Assembly (NCBI GenBank): GCA_964019055.1
Contig: OZ025206.1
Coordinates: 19,020,860-19,084,859, forward strand
Reading direction: 5' to 3'
DNA length: 64,000 nucleotides
Origin: Anthopleura xanthogrammica
Lineage: Eukaryota > Cnidaria > Anthozoa > Actiniaria > Actiniidae
Shown: piece by piece, positions 24,936 through 39,200 of the stretch
Numbering within the stretch: position 1 is the first letter of the stretch
How the letters are laid out: every line of letters begins with the position of its first letter
The notes under the pieces: model-generated
The model's input: only the letters and a program-made list of their open reading frames with translations
Told to the model about the DNA's origin: nothing
Database searches by the model: none
Program-made: the position numbers and the translations under genes

Positions 24936-26487
24936 AGCCTTTGCGATTTCTATAAAAATATATTAGCATAAGCATTAGTATTAGTTATTAAAATAACTAT
25001 CTATTAATATCATTCACGTATTCTTGTTGTCTTGATTGTAAAAATACCGTTTCACCGTCGAGACATGAAAGAAAGCGTTTTGGATCATTGTAGCTAGCTT
25101 AACGATGCAAGGGGAGCTGACAGGGAGAAAGGACCCTAAGACAATAGGAGAAAGAAGCGATTTGCCCCACCGCTTCTCTTCTATTAATCCCTTTCCAAAA
25201 TCCAGTTTCCTTGCGCCGCTACACAGGCTACGAAAGTTGCATCGTACCATCCTCATTTTAAGCGCACGTTTTTATTGCATCTCCTCAAAGAAACGAAAAA
25301 TTCTGGGAGAATCCGACTACAACTGATTACTGATTGGTCAATAATACAACTAAAATGGTCGGAATTTCCCAGAATTTTCATTATTTTTGCCGGAGACCGA
25401 AAACAGCGCAGATTATGGAGCTAAGGATGTTAATCCCTTAGAAGCCCAAAAAGATGGTTTGCACAAGTGCGCCAGGCACCTGTCACTTCTATACAAAGAA
25501 GATTGTCTCAGTAGAGTGCCGATCATACATCGTTATTGATGTAGATATATTTTTCTATATATTACTATTTCTATTGGTGTTTTGGTTTAACCTGGTGCTA
25601 TGATATACAGCCTCGCTTGGAATGAGCACTAGACGATGATCCTATTGGTCCCAGAGGAGCTGAACGATTCCTGAAAAGGGAAATGTCTCTTGTTAGTCTG
25701 CGGAGAAGCCCACCAACGATATCGCGACCGAGAGAGACTACATGTCTCTAAAAGACCATCTGGGAAACTAGTGGTCCAGACAAGTGTTCAAGATTGGATT
25801 CTATTTGATTTGAATACACTAAATTTACCCTTTAATAGAGAACGATGTGGTAATTTATTGCCGGAGTAAGCGTAAGAATGGCAGGGCTCTGGGTCGCGCG
25901 AGAGTGAATATGTTTAATACGAATTTGACGCCCTTTTGAGGGCAACTAGCCTCATTTTAATGTTTATCACTGCAGTCTTGCACCCATGAATATGAATATA
26001 GAGCACGTAGTTGGATCAATGGTGCTAAGAGGATGAAGCTTAGTACAGTTTACCAGATATAACCTTAGTGATAATATAAGTTCCAATATATATAGCAGGT
26101 GATGCTTACCGTACACTAGGTGACACATCGTAATATCCACTCTCCATGAGTACATTTTCAATGGTATTCTAAAAATTAGAAAATTCCATATCAATTTTAT
26201 TGATCACTACCGTTTGGCAAACCTAGTGATTTTTGTTGCATCATGAAGTCCTAATATCACAAACACATACAACAGTACGTTTATTCCCACTGTCCAGGTG
26301 ATAGCACAGTAGATTTCGTACGACTGTAAAACGACAGGCTGTACTGCACGGTCACGACGCGGAATCTACGACATCCTTTAAACCAAGATCACTGTTCAGC
26401 TAATGAAATGCTTGGACATGGAGCATTACGAAATTCGCTCTACTGCCTTGGACTTGTTGTGACTTGTCATGACTTGAGTGTGAAATA
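24936..26487. other. spacer downstream of the NEK10-like gene
   Basis: No protein family recognised. The missing last exon of the NEK10-like gene is probably here or below 24.4 kb. I tried several acceptors (for example near 25670) and none gave a convincing NEK10 C-terminus. Confidence 0.4.
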
Positions 26488-26620
26488 GACCCCTTGCATG
26501 TGACGTCAAAGTAGCTCAATTTGGAGGACAAAACAAAAGAATTTCAATCTCTTGAGAAATGGAAACCTATTGTTTTGTCCTCCAAATTGAACTGCACTCC
26601 GACAAATAATAAATCCCCTC
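26488..26620. mobile_element. third copy of the 'TTGGAGGACAA' MITE family
   Basis: ATGTGACGTCAAAGTAGCTC and AATTTGGAGGACAAAACA are paired with TTTTGTCCTCCAAATTGAACTGC. The element ends about 14 bp beyond the donor site of the last NEK10-like exon that I could place. Confidence 0.75.
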
Positions 26621-26633
26621 ATCTAACACCTAC

Positions 26634-29600
26634 TTGTATTGTTTCATAAGTAATCCCAATCTCTTGCTTGTCAACATTTTCTAATCCAGTGCCGCTGGCT
26701 GAAAAATATAAACACTTGAGTTAACTATCACAAGCACCCTTAAAGAAAGTACTAAACTACAAGCTAGTACATGTTCTCATTATGAAAAGAAGCGGTGCAT
26801 ACACAAGAGAACGGAAGATTTTGTTTTTTCTTGCGTTGCCTTACGCTTGTGCTCATGCTTGCTTCGGCATGCGTCACTAGTGATGAGAAAGATGTCATAC
26901 GTAAACTGAGTGACTCAATTACCTAGTTTATCGGTGGGACAGTCCTGTTGATGGCCTAAGAATGAAGGATCACCGAACCAACTGTGAAGGTCAACAACTT
27001 CGCGTGAGCCTTCGATGACCTGCGAGGGACAAAAACACGAGATATAAAATGACAGCATCGGATGGTGTTAATGAAGGAAAAATAGCTATGCTGTAGTAAC
27101 TATTACACATTTTATTGTAACCATGACTACGCTTTGTGAATAGATGAATTGTACCACGAGAATAGGAAACATATGGTGTATGCACTGCAAGTTACTATCG
27201 TACAAGACGTATGACGCACACAAAAACAATCGGAATGCATTTCAAAGTTAAGACTTCCCGAAAAAACCCATCGCCACCCTGCATGAAGAGTGTTAAAGAT
27301 GCGAGGTATTTCAGTGTTGTTAGATAAAAGAGTGTACAATTGCATTCTTTCAGATATAAGCCATACTTATTTACTCTATTTGATGTTTACAGTGCTTATA
27401 CAGGCAAACGTTGAGTTCCCTTCATATTTAAGAATTTGAGCGCGAAAATAAGTACAGCACACCTTTTACAAAGCTATTCTGTATGTCATGACAGAACAAT
27501 TACACTTCGCTTTTGATGAGTAACTATTATCATTATTTTATCCTTTGATAGGGTTAGTATACCAGTACCTTTTTAATTTCACTTTTCAGGTTGAATGAGC
27601 TGCTCTGTGGCGCGAAAAGTGCACGTTTGAACCGTTCTATTATTCTTCTTTGTGGATCGGGTGATAATGTTGGAGGAAGCTGAAAAAAGGAAAATAAATA
27701 AACTGAAAACCTATCTAATAACCCTGAAACACCACGTATTTAACACTAGCATCATCAACACCAGGAGCACCAACAACAGCAGCAACGACATGCAGTAACA
27801 ACAACAACAACAACAACAAGCAGTAATATGCTGGGTGCTTTACCTGTGTGATAAATATGATTTTATGCAGTTGATTTAAAATTTGTGATATTGGATCGTT
27901 GATTTGTCGAACTTTTCTCGGAGAAATGCTGAGAGTAGCAGCTGCAGTGGCTAAAAAACAAAGATGCATCAGTTTATAGAGAATAACCAAACTTTATTAA
28001 CAGAAGGAAAACGCCTGACAATTTGACATTCTAAACGTGCTTCAAAGGAAGAACTTGCTTTCCAGCACAAAATCTCCACAAACCCCGGGGCGGACCCAGG
28101 TGGAGGGTTGTGGGGGTTGCAATCCCACCATGTCTAACAGTGAGCGGATGATGGCTAACTAGAATAGTGTGATACTTTCACTTTCATTGCCACCATACAA
28201 CCCCCTGTTTAAAAACATCCTGGATCCGCCCCTGAAGCCGAGCAGATGGTTTGCCTTAGCACCAATAATGAGTTGCTCATTTCATTTCTGGGGTTCATTT
28301 TGCCGTAATTCCTTCCTTTTTAAGGGGGTGGGGTGAGTACGTGACATACTACTTCATAGTCTGGCATATTAGTATTAATAAACACGCGCTACGTTTATGG
28401 TACTCACGTGGTCTGGATTTGAGCTGTCCAGATGTCTGTCTTCTGTATGCTTCAAGCGACGAACTAAAAAAAAAAAAAAAAAAAATATAGCTCGATGTTG
28501 CAGTTTTGAAATCTGCTCGCATCCGTCGCTCGTATAAACTTCAAATTCGAATTCAAATTCTTTGTCCATTGCAGAGAGGGGAAGAGAGTGGACGACTTGT
28601 AGCAAGTCTACATTATGACTAATTTTGCCACAACGAGTTAATGGTTATTTTTGCGAGATACAAAGTTACGATTGGTCAACTTCTTTCTATTTGAATTCGA
28701 ATTGCGTCTATACTAGAGTAGTTTTCGTATGACTATGAAAAACTTACGGCACGGACCGTGCCATGCCGTGTCAGTGCCGTGTATGAAAACATTGGACATT
28801 CGGTGCCGTGTTCGTGCCGCACCGTAACCGTGCCGTGAGTTTTCAAGCAAAAATTACGAAATCTGCTCTACCGTATGATTTTCACGGCCGTACAAAATCT
28901 ACTGTATAACTGGCATGACCGTGGTCTCAAAACGCACGGCACGTTCTTACAATATCTAACAGTCTTTAAGGATGACATACCTGCTTTGCGTTCTCCTCGT
29001 TACAGCAATGTCAACACTGCTGGGCGTGGTCAACCCTGGTGAATTAGGAGTAGAACTCGTCATACTGTTCCCTCCATTAATCGTCCCCGTAGATTTATTA
29101 TTAGGAAATAGTTCAAGGTTGAGCGGTCTTCGTGCTCCCTTACGTTGTCCTGGGGGCTTAGGAATAGCGAAATTATCATTAGACTTATCGAATTTAGATC
29201 TGCTTGGTATCGGAGTTTTTTCTGGAGTTCCTTTCAGTCCTTTATCTCCGGGAGTCTTTAGAGGATTCAGTTCTTTTCTTGAAGTGCGCCTTGTACTAGA
29301 TAAGTTAGGTGAGGACGAACTTAATGCCTTGGTGCTAGATTCATTGATATTATCACTGCTTGATCCTGAAGATCCAGAATTGTTGGAGCTGGATTTGCTA
29401 TTGATGAATATGCCCGTATCTGCAGATCCTGTCTCGCTTTGGTCGCCATTCTCGAACACCATGTCGGTGTCAGAGTCCCTTACTCCTTTCAGACCAGCAG
29501 CTCCACCGCTGCTTGATAGATTGACAAGTTTGTCGTAACGCTCTTGAGAGGCCCAGAATAGGCGATGATAATTCTGCATGTTCCGAGTGGCTTCTAAGTA

Positions 29601-30279
29601 ATGCCTGAAACAAAATATTGAATAGTTTGACACCCGTTTAAGATGTGATAGGTAGGCAATTTAAGAATACAATATCAGACGCGGATCCAGCCCAAAAAAA
29701 TAACGTTTTTCAGGTTTGTATCGTGGCCAAAAACCGCCGAACCAAACCACCGAAAATCGTAATTCTCATGTCGTTCAAACACTGTAATTTTTCGACCGAA
29801 CTGACCGTTGTTATACCTTTTATGAGAACGGTAGCAATAAATGAGCTATATTACTGCTACTATATGAAAATCTTGTCCGTTTTCTGAACCGGCCGTTGTC
29901 GTACCTTTTATAAGAAATGTAGCAATAAATGAGCTATATTACTGCTACTTTGAAAATCCTGTCCGTTTTCCGGACACCGGTGTAAGCTGGTCTGGATCCG
30001 TGCCTGGATATGATATATCCGAGTGCCAATAAAGGTTTTTCTCACTAATAAAGGAACATTTCCCACTAATTATCCTTGTACAGACTACAAGCATGCGCAG
30101 ATGTTTCTCTCTCGTGTCAACAAAAGGTAGAGGAAGGAAACGAGAGGTAGAGAGATAGCTGGTTGGAATTACCTTTGTGTTCTCTTGCGTTCTCGTTCCA
30201 GTTTCTTTTCCAGGCTGATTTCGTTAGCCCTCAGTTTATCCATGTATACCAGCATTACGTCACTGATGATCGCCGCAAC
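26634..30279 (-). CDS. NEK10: NEK10-like exons 30-36: coiled and Ser-rich C-terminal region
   Basis: Exons: 30173-30279, 28981-29604, 28408-28463, 27844-27950, 27569-27679, 26923-27019, 26634-26698. Exon 30 encodes a charged helix (LEKKLERERKRTQ). Exon 31 is 208 codons, mostly low-complexity Ser/Asn/Gly with several Ser/Thr-Pro sites (KTPGDKG, PEKTPIPS, STPNSPG), so it is likely disordered and phosphorylated. Exon 33 encodes SISPRKVRQINDPI followed by QLHKIIFITQ, and exon 34 RRIIERFKRALF and NLKSEIKK; both are strongly NEK10-like. Exon 36 ends GITYETIQ, where vertebrate NEK10 has about 35 more residues. The acceptor of exon 32 uses an unbroken T run (28467-28485 on the plus strand as A) as its pyrimidine tract. 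Confidence 0.88.
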
Positions 30280-33200
30280 CTTGAAAGGATTAGATGAAAT
30301 AATTTAATGGTGCGTAATGTGGGGTGCAGGGTGGGGTGCAGGGTGGGGTGCAGTGCATTGGTTTGTGATACACACTGGTTTAATATGTAGCGTGGTGTGG
30401 AATGTTGTCAGTGATGGTGTGTTATTTTAATGCTGTGGTCAGAGCGGTGCAGGGTGTTCTGTGACACTATAACTTATGATCTCACCTCCACGATATCAGG
30501 CCTGTCGTTCGGATCTGCCGTTAAACACCTTGAAAGACAAAAAAGAAACAGTAATTTAAAGTGTCCGGTATGAAAATATTACCGGCGGCCTTCTTGCTTT
30601 ACGAGTTTTTCTCCGATTTTCCTCCTTCAACATAAGTTCAGGTATAGTACCACGCTAAATTTCAGTGACATAGCTGCCTTTAGGCAAAAGGGCATGTGCC
30701 TAACGAATACCAAACGAACAGAACGTGTGGTATGGTTCTCTCCTAAGACAACTGATGCTTTATCTATTGTAACCTTGGTGAAATATTTGCGCATTTGTTA
30801 CAATTTTTCAAGGTTTGGACATTCTTCTTCGACATTTTGATAGCAGCCAATTAGAGTGCGTGTTTACTGTGGGATTTATTTTTATAATGAATTGTCATGA
30901 AAATGCATGTATTTTGGCAGGTTCATAATTTCAAATTAGTCAGGGGGAGCGTGCCTATACTAAAATGGGACCCTGATTACGCCACTGGAGTTAGTTATAG
31001 AGTTGTAGAGTTGTAGTTATAGAGTTAGCCATGCCCTGACTGATTAGCCTAGAGATGTTTCAGGGTTGGATAAGACTGTTGTTTGGTTTTGTTCCTCACC
31101 TATTCACCGTTTCGGTAACTTTATCAGAGTACTGTCCAGAAGGTATGGGGTCGTACTTGGCCTCAACAATCTAGTTAACACAAAACATTTGTCAGCATAT
31201 ATCTCGCACAGCAGAGATGAATGAATAATCCAAGACATAAACAGATACCTTTGTGGCTAATGCTAACATATTGGATGAAAAGAAAGGGGGTTTAAGGGTA
31301 GCCATCTGGTAGAGAATACATCCTGCTGCCCAGACATCTGCCTTCTCACCGTATGGTTGGCTTTGTACTACCTCGGGGCTATGGCAGAAATGAAAAGAAA
31401 TCATGACGTCAATACCAAGTAGTATATACACCTAACTAAAAAAAGGTTGGCGAACTTCAAGGTTTTGTTGCATGTTGCATGCTGCTTACCAAGCTTGAAA
31501 TGTACTATATTGATATATAAGTAATGTCAGGACAGAAGAAAATATGCAGGAAAAAACGTGCAGACAAAGTTTAGGAAAATTCCATATAGCTGTGACCTTT
31601 CGCTGATTGAATTTACACTGCCCATAATGCATTTCAGGCTTGGTATGCAACATGCAAGATGCAAGAAAACCTTTACCAACCTTTTTTGAAAGGTTGATAG
31701 GAGATGATATAGTGAATTTTGTTAATTCAGTAGCCTACACCTACCAAGAATACAGTATGGTTCCAACTACAGACATCATCTTGCTCGCATCAGGGTTCTT
31801 TTGCTTGGCAAGACCGAAGTCAGCTGCAGGATAAACAAGAGGATTGCCAGATTAGTATAACCATTTTTACAAAAACAGCAGAAAAACCATCTGTGATAAT
31901 AGGGAAGCTGAATATATGCAACCTTGTGTAGCTGACTGTTTTGGGCCTCAAATTTCATACGAGGGTGAAAAATTCCAAAAAATAACAAGCTTCGAACAGA
32001 TCACAGTTTGAGAGTTTAGCACTTAATATCCAATCACAATGCTCCGTCATATATAATCTGCTCTAGACTAAAACTCAAGATTCATGAAGTTTCATGAAAT
32101 GCTTGTCGTTATGGACGAAGCGAGGGTCAGTTGATTTTCTTGGATATGGTTTATGGACATGCCAAATTATGTCTTTAAAGTGCAGTAATTCGTTGGACAA
32201 CACTGTTGCGTTGCAAGTTACAAAGCGAATGCTGCACGTACTACCACCCCAATGTTGCACGTATAGAAGTCGATTTTTTCGCTCGTATTATCGAACTTTT
32301 AGTCAATGCACACTGTTGGTTTCGCCTGCTCTATTCAGCTTTTATATTTTGTATATGTATCTACTTAGTTGCATCTGGAATAAATCTTTATTGTATTGTA
32401 TTGTATTGTTCTACCGCTCATGGAGCTTGACTAAAAAAGGCAAGATCATGAAAAAATAACAGAGCAAGTGAAGCTAAGTAAGCAAGCAAACCAATTGCAA
32501 CCAAGCATGAACCCAACTTACTGATAGTAACTTTATCGTTTTCTCCCAGCATGATGTTATTTGGCGTAAGATCTCGGTGTACGATGTGTTTCTCTTTATG
32601 AATGTATCTTAATCCTAATACGATCTGCAGTGAGTAAAGAATGAATAATATGAATATTATGATGCATCAACTCTGGACTTTCTCCAAGCCTTCCTTTCAT
32701 TCTTATGAACAGCCCTTTTTTCTGAAGGTAGGGTGACCCTATTATTAGGGACAGGTCCTGATCTCTTTACCAAGGGGATACTGAAAACAAGAGAGTCAGT
32801 CTAACAGTTGGATCATCACCCTACTTTCATGAAACGACCCCCCCCCCAAGTCTCCACTAAGACATGAAGAAGTTGGTGTTCTTGGAAGAAACCTAACCCC
32901 CCCCCCCCCCCAAGTCTCCACTAAGACATGGAGAAGTTGGTGTTCTTGGAAGAAACCATAAAACATAAAAAAGTTGAGGTTCTGAGAAGGGAAATGAGTC
33001 TGTAAAATGCAACATTACTCACAGTAAACCCTCAAAAACGAAGCGGAAGTTCGAGGACCCTTCTGTGAATCACGTATGTGTCGTTGACTTCCTCAATAAA
33101 CATTAGGGACGCGATTCCCTTATCCCATGCCCCAAGATAATGAAATACAAGTATCTGGCAAACACTAACAGTATAATACCTGGATGAAAATATGCCATAC

Positions 33201-36200
33201 TCTTTCTTCAGTAAAACTGCTACGCTTTTCAATTAGAGAGTTAAAGTGCTCTCCCATAGGAGCGCCTTCTATCAGTTCCATTACGATATAAAGTTTTTCC
33301 TCTGGAAAAATAAATAATAAAAATAAATTCCTGTCGTATAGTCTAGAGTTTTACAATGTTTTTATTTCCCTTCCTTCATTTATTTATCGAGTGCGCGAAC
33401 GTTTCTCATGCCATATTATTGAGGTGCATGTTGGTACGTTAAATTCAAAAGATTTGAACTTGGTTTCTTTTAGTCCAGAATCGGACCCTCTTTTCTCACT
33501 AACATATTAATTAACATCCCAAAAATAAAAGGAAAATAGTGCGCGCAGGGAATATGACTTGGTTCGTCCTCGCCGGGCGCGCATCGATAAAAGTGGATCC
33601 AGCTTTGGACTAGGTTTCTAGGTTTTCACTATTTCTTTGCGGCCAAGTCTTGGGTGCACGTCAAGAATACAACATTTCGTAGCTCAATACTTTTTTACCA
33701 TAGCCATATGTCACAAAATATTTCTTCGATGTACAGAGATAAACAAAATGTTCACAAACTACTTACTGTCTTCAAATGCTTTATGATATCTCACGATGTT
33801 GGGGTGTCTCAACTGTGAAAGGAAAGAAAATGAAATAGCTTAGCAACAGGGACCAGTTGTTCAAAGTTGTTAAAGAAAGACCTTGGCAACTGCATGATCT
33901 TCAAGACGTTATTTATCAGTTAAGTGTAACAAATCATTTTTGATGGTGATTTTCTTTACCTGTTCTTTCATGATGATAGTTTCATTTACTATTTCACCAA
34001 CACTCTGACCACGTTCCTTTGCTGTTTTACCCAGTGTAGGGCTATGAACTGAAATCTACAAAACAAACCACGTTAATAAGTAATATGTTAGATGTTAGTT
34101 TCATGCTCCATCAGGTTAGAGATCTTAGTACGGTACGGCCGGGTGAGTCCGTGGCTCCCACAATTTCTAAATTGAAGACTTTTAAAAGTATGAGCTGTAA
34201 ACCCTCCGGCTAAAACCTTACCTCTTTCATAGCAAGCATCGACTGTGCTCCGTGCCTCTTTCTCACCTAATAAGAACCATAAATCAGTAACCACACCTCC
34301 TTTTGTACTAATAACTTGATGGTGAATGATATGAAGTGAGTATGCGCAGCATCCATACATTACCTTGTAGACACTGCCAAACGCACCAGAGCCGAGTAGT
34401 TCAAATACTTCATATGAACCAATGATTTGGATAGGTGACTTGTATTGATTAATGGCTAAGATATTGTTACGTATGGTGCTGATATCTTCCTCCTGTAAAT
34501 GTATGAACAACAGATTTATATGGCATGTTAAATAATTGAATAAACAAATGAATGATGATAGATAGACTAAAGGATGGCCGGGCGAATACACGAACGAACA
34601 ACCGATAAAATGCGCGTAACGGGCAGAAGAACACAACAAACAAACAAACAAACAAACAAACAAACAAACAAACAAACAAAACAAAAAACAAACAAACAAA
34701 CAAACAAACAAACAAACAAACAAACAAAACAAAAAACAAACAAACAAACAAACAAACAAACAAACAAACAAACAAACAAACAAACAAACAAACAAACAAA
34801 CAAACAAACAAACAAACAAACAAACAAACAAACAAACAAACAAACAAACAAACAAACAAACAAACAAACAAACAAACAAACAAACAAACAAACAAACAAA
34901 CAAACAAACAAACAAACAAACAAACAAACAAACAAACAAACAAACAAACAAAAAACAACTTGCCCTGCAGCATTTATCGAAGACTTGTAGCTCACGAAAA
35001 TGAGTTACGCGTATTTGCGCCTTTAACTATCGAGGGAATGTTTTATGGGTTTTTATCAATGAAACTCTGGTCTGATAAAAAAGACAGGGTGGTCTTCGAA
35101 ACACCAGCGTCAGTTTCCAGACATAGCATTTGACTAGACAGCAGAAATGGGATGATAAGATGATAATAAAATACTACAGAATCGAAGCGAATGAATATTT
35201 TCCTTACCAAAACACTATTGAGCTCTTCTACGAGTTTCTTGTACGCATTCAAGTCCCTTACGTAGTGACCAACATCGATGAAGCTCTCGAACAGACTTGG
35301 AGGAAACAGCCTAGGGTAGCAAGCAATACAGATTCTAAGGGTTAGAATCAAACTCGTGTACAAGAAAACAAAATAGAGTATTTATAAATATCACCTTTTG
35401 AATAACTGTCTGTTTCTTTCCATGCTGAATAGAAATCTGGAAATAAATAGTTCAAAAACACTAATGGTTAGTAAAGAAAAGAATTGCGCAGTAGCTCAGT
35501 AATACTTCTTGCTAGAAATAGTTAATTAGTTTATGAACTTCTGGTTCAGTTCTTACCTTAGGGCTCTGAAGGCACTTTTCTGTGATAAAAAATGAAATAT
35601 AGGAAATGAAAAATATATTCCAAGATAAATAAATAAAAGCAAAATAAAAAACAAGTATTGCAACGTTCATTCTTTCATCACAGGAATGGCGCAAATTTTG
35701 CTTTAAAGGGACACTTGGATGAAAATCGATGAAAATTGGAAATGCCTTGAAACTTGGTTAAACTTATCTATATGGCCCCAATAGTAGCCAAGCAATATAT
35801 TTTCTTCACAGTCAAAATTTGCGGATAAAAATTATATATTTTTTTAAACATCTAAATTGTGAGTAAATGACGTCATTTACTCAACCCTATTGTTCTTTTA
35901 GTTTTTAAACCAAAATTTCTCAACTGTGAGTGGCTCCCAGGCTAAAACTTTTGCCAATCTGGTTTTCATAATCATGATTGAGTCATATTATTCTTAAATA
36001 CTTGAACTACTCGGACTTTCAAAATATGGGGCGTTTTCATCCAAGTGCCCCTTTAAGCTTCTGACTTTCTCTCTCCCTCTCTTTTCTCTCTTTCCTTCTT
36101 ATTTTCCTTCGTTTGTGCGACTTGTTTGTGCTGGTAACACAGCATCCACACTATTTTTACCCCCTCCCCCTGTGTAGACATTTGTCCGAGTCTTCACTAT

Positions 36201-39200
36201 TATACCTGTACATGTTTTATTATACCTGTATGTTTTCTACGGCTGCGGCCTCTTCGCTTGTCGATGTTTCTTTCGGTAATATCAACAGACCCAAAAGATA
36301 GACGCCATTTGCAAGTACGATTTGCTGTCCGTTCGTATCGTTGAGAACCAGCTCAGTCAACGCTGCACAAACCGCTAAAACAACAGCAGTAATAAAAACG
36401 TAAGTATACTGTATGGAACGCTGTTTATTCCGTATATTATCCCCTAAAGGTGCGGTAATACGAGGAACAAAATCGTGCAGCTTGTCGCGCAGTACTGTTG
36501 CGTTCTAAGTTGCAGAGCGAATGTTGCTCGTGTTACCACCCCGCGCGCAACAATTTTGTTGTTGTTTCAGAGAGTAGAAAGCGCTACTACTTCAGCAACA
36601 AGATCTTGTTTTTTTTGCACAGGGTGGTAATACGACAGGGTGGCAACATTCGCTCTGCAACACAACAACGTTGCGCGACAAGTTGCACAATTTTGTTGCT
36701 CGTATTTCCACAACAATGGAACGAAAGGGGTGGGGTCTGGAGCTCATTTCCTTGAGCGTCCAAGTTCCATTGTTCGAGATCCTAGGCCGTAATATAACTA
36801 GAACTAATGAGGACCACTCTCTTTATCAAAATAATAGTTTAACTACCTCCGCAACTTCCTGTACAGTCAGAAAAGCGACGAACTAAAATGTCCCGATGGA
36901 TGAAATGACAAAGTGTTCACTTACCAGATTTAAGAGACAGTTGATCTTCTAGAGGGTCACTCTCAGCCTTAATGGGAAAAGCACAGGTATACCATTTCAG
37001 ATTATGTTGGTTATAACGCTCTAATAACGATGTATAAAGAGGGTGGGGTATAAAGCAAAACTGGGAGGGTGGAGGGATAAGGTTGGAAACTGAGATGGCT
37101 AAAGAATACGATAACTACGATTCAAGCACTATCCATGCATCATATCCTACCTCGCTACTAGCGGACGCTCTTGCTACATCACCGTTTGAATATCCATTTT
37201 CACCTGACTGGACTCTACGATCCCTAGAAAAAAATAGGTGCGACATAAGTACATCATATACATGTACCATGATGGGTGGAACAGGAAATAGGGGGTCCTT
37301 TCACGTAACGCCATAGCAGCTCAATGTGGAATACAAAAAAAAGAAGAATTTCAATCTCCTGAGAATTGTAACCTACTGTTTTGTCCTCCAAATTGAGATG
37401 CATTCCGACGTGCTGCAACGGGTCTATAGGGACCTTTATCGTATGAAGCACGCTTCTTCAGCGGAAATACGAAGTTTTTGGGGTACACACATGAGAGTAT
37501 ACTACAAAGATGTGCGCAAAGTCAACTAAGATTCATTGTCTTGTTTGTGTTCTATATGTAAAACTTACGGCACGGACCGCGCTTGGCCGTGACCGTGTAA
37601 GTGCCGTGCCTTGTATGAAAACATTCGACATTCGGTGCCGTGTCCGTGCCGTGACTTTTCATACGAAATCTACTCTAATTCCGAGGTCGTATCTGGGCAA
37701 GACTTACTGTAATAAGCCCAGTAGAAGAGGAATTCCTCCCAGTAGTCGGATGTCATTACTAGAGTCAGGATCCTCTGCTAGCTGCACAATTATCCACACC
37801 TACAGACAGAGACACCAGGAATAACAGTTAAATGTTACATAGAGGATGTTAGTTCTGGATGAGGGGGTAGTGGTTGGGTTCTAATTATTAGGTTTTGGAC
37901 TGTCTCAGCCAAAGACAAAATACATCAAAACTAAAATAACAACAAACAAACACACAAATATACAAACAGACAAAACAAAATACACAACAAAGAGACCATG
38001 CAGATAGAATTAGATAGAGATTTTACTTACCACATTCCATAACAATTTCAGGTTTTCTTCATGTAGTAAACTGCAACAATATCAGATATACATCATTAAA
38101 ACATTCAGTCAGGGGTGGTTCCAGGAGGAACATACACTCAACCACCTGGACCGTCCCTGGTGATTATACACATAACTAAGGGCAGATCCTGGGGGGGGGG
38201 GGGGGGGGGGGCAGATACATTGAGTTACAATCATAAGTAATCATAACATTTAAGTGGTCATACCCCCTCCCCCCAAAAAAAAATAAAGTGAGACTCTTGA
38301 AATGTATGGAGATACAAATCAGAGTTTACTTGAGGGGGTTCAACCAAACACTTGACTTAAGATCTGCCACTGATATACCTTAGACATATTGGAATTCCTT
38401 CAAACACTTTCACTTGTTCTCTGATGTTGCTGTCTGAGCATAATATTCTTAAAAGATTTGCTGACAGGCTACAAAGACAAATGATGTATAAGCAATAATA
38501 GTTGTTCCTTTAACGACAAAAATAATATCAACAGCAACATTATATTTAGATCCATGCAAAAATGTTTATAGATGCTATGGAAACAATTAATGCACTAACA
38601 ATTACAATATTTTTCAAAAGTCACTTATAATAATGCATCAACCATTAAAAACATCAACATGCATATTATATACAAGCATATATATATGGCTAATGTCAAC
38701 AATTCACATCACAATGATAAGTGGCCAAAGGTTGTAGATGGAGGGCAAACAACCATTAGAAATGCAAGTTAGTCTGAAGTATGAATCTCATCTTGAGTAA
38801 ATTTTCCTGAGTTTATACTTACGTTTTTGATAGCATATCATAATCTTGAAGAATCCTAAGTATGGTTTCTGTACAGTTGAGCTCACCAATAAGAGCACAT
38901 GGCCTTTCACTATAAAGAAAAGAAAGCTCAGTTGATGATGTGATAAGATGGCAAACTTTAAGTATGTTCAAACAATAAATGACCCAATCCATTGCCTTCC
39001 AATTTTAAATCATCAGTGACATTTTCTTAATTATTATTCTTTTATTCACCAGTGTTGTTTTTGTTATAATTTAATCATTACAAAGACTTCCACTCTAGAA
39101 GGATTTAATGAGAGTATGACAAGGGAAAGGAGTTAGAAATGGAAAATATTTGTTATGGCCAAAATGCAACTGGATAAGGAGTCGATTGTCTTGACATCTT

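Noticed and set aside
25014..25326. Overlapping frames of about 75-80 codons on both strands
   Set aside because: Tested as the missing NEK10 terminal exon; neither has the expected C-terminal motif or a suitable acceptor.
28972..29538. 188-codon plus-strand frame rich in Leu and Pro
   Set aside because: Antisense shadow of NEK10 exon 31, whose Ser-rich sense frame joins neighbouring exons in phase.
34088..34951. Long frames of FVCL repeats on the minus strand
   Set aside because: They are translations of the (TTTG)n microsatellite; only the last part overlaps a true kinase exon (34364-34492) that is spliced separately.
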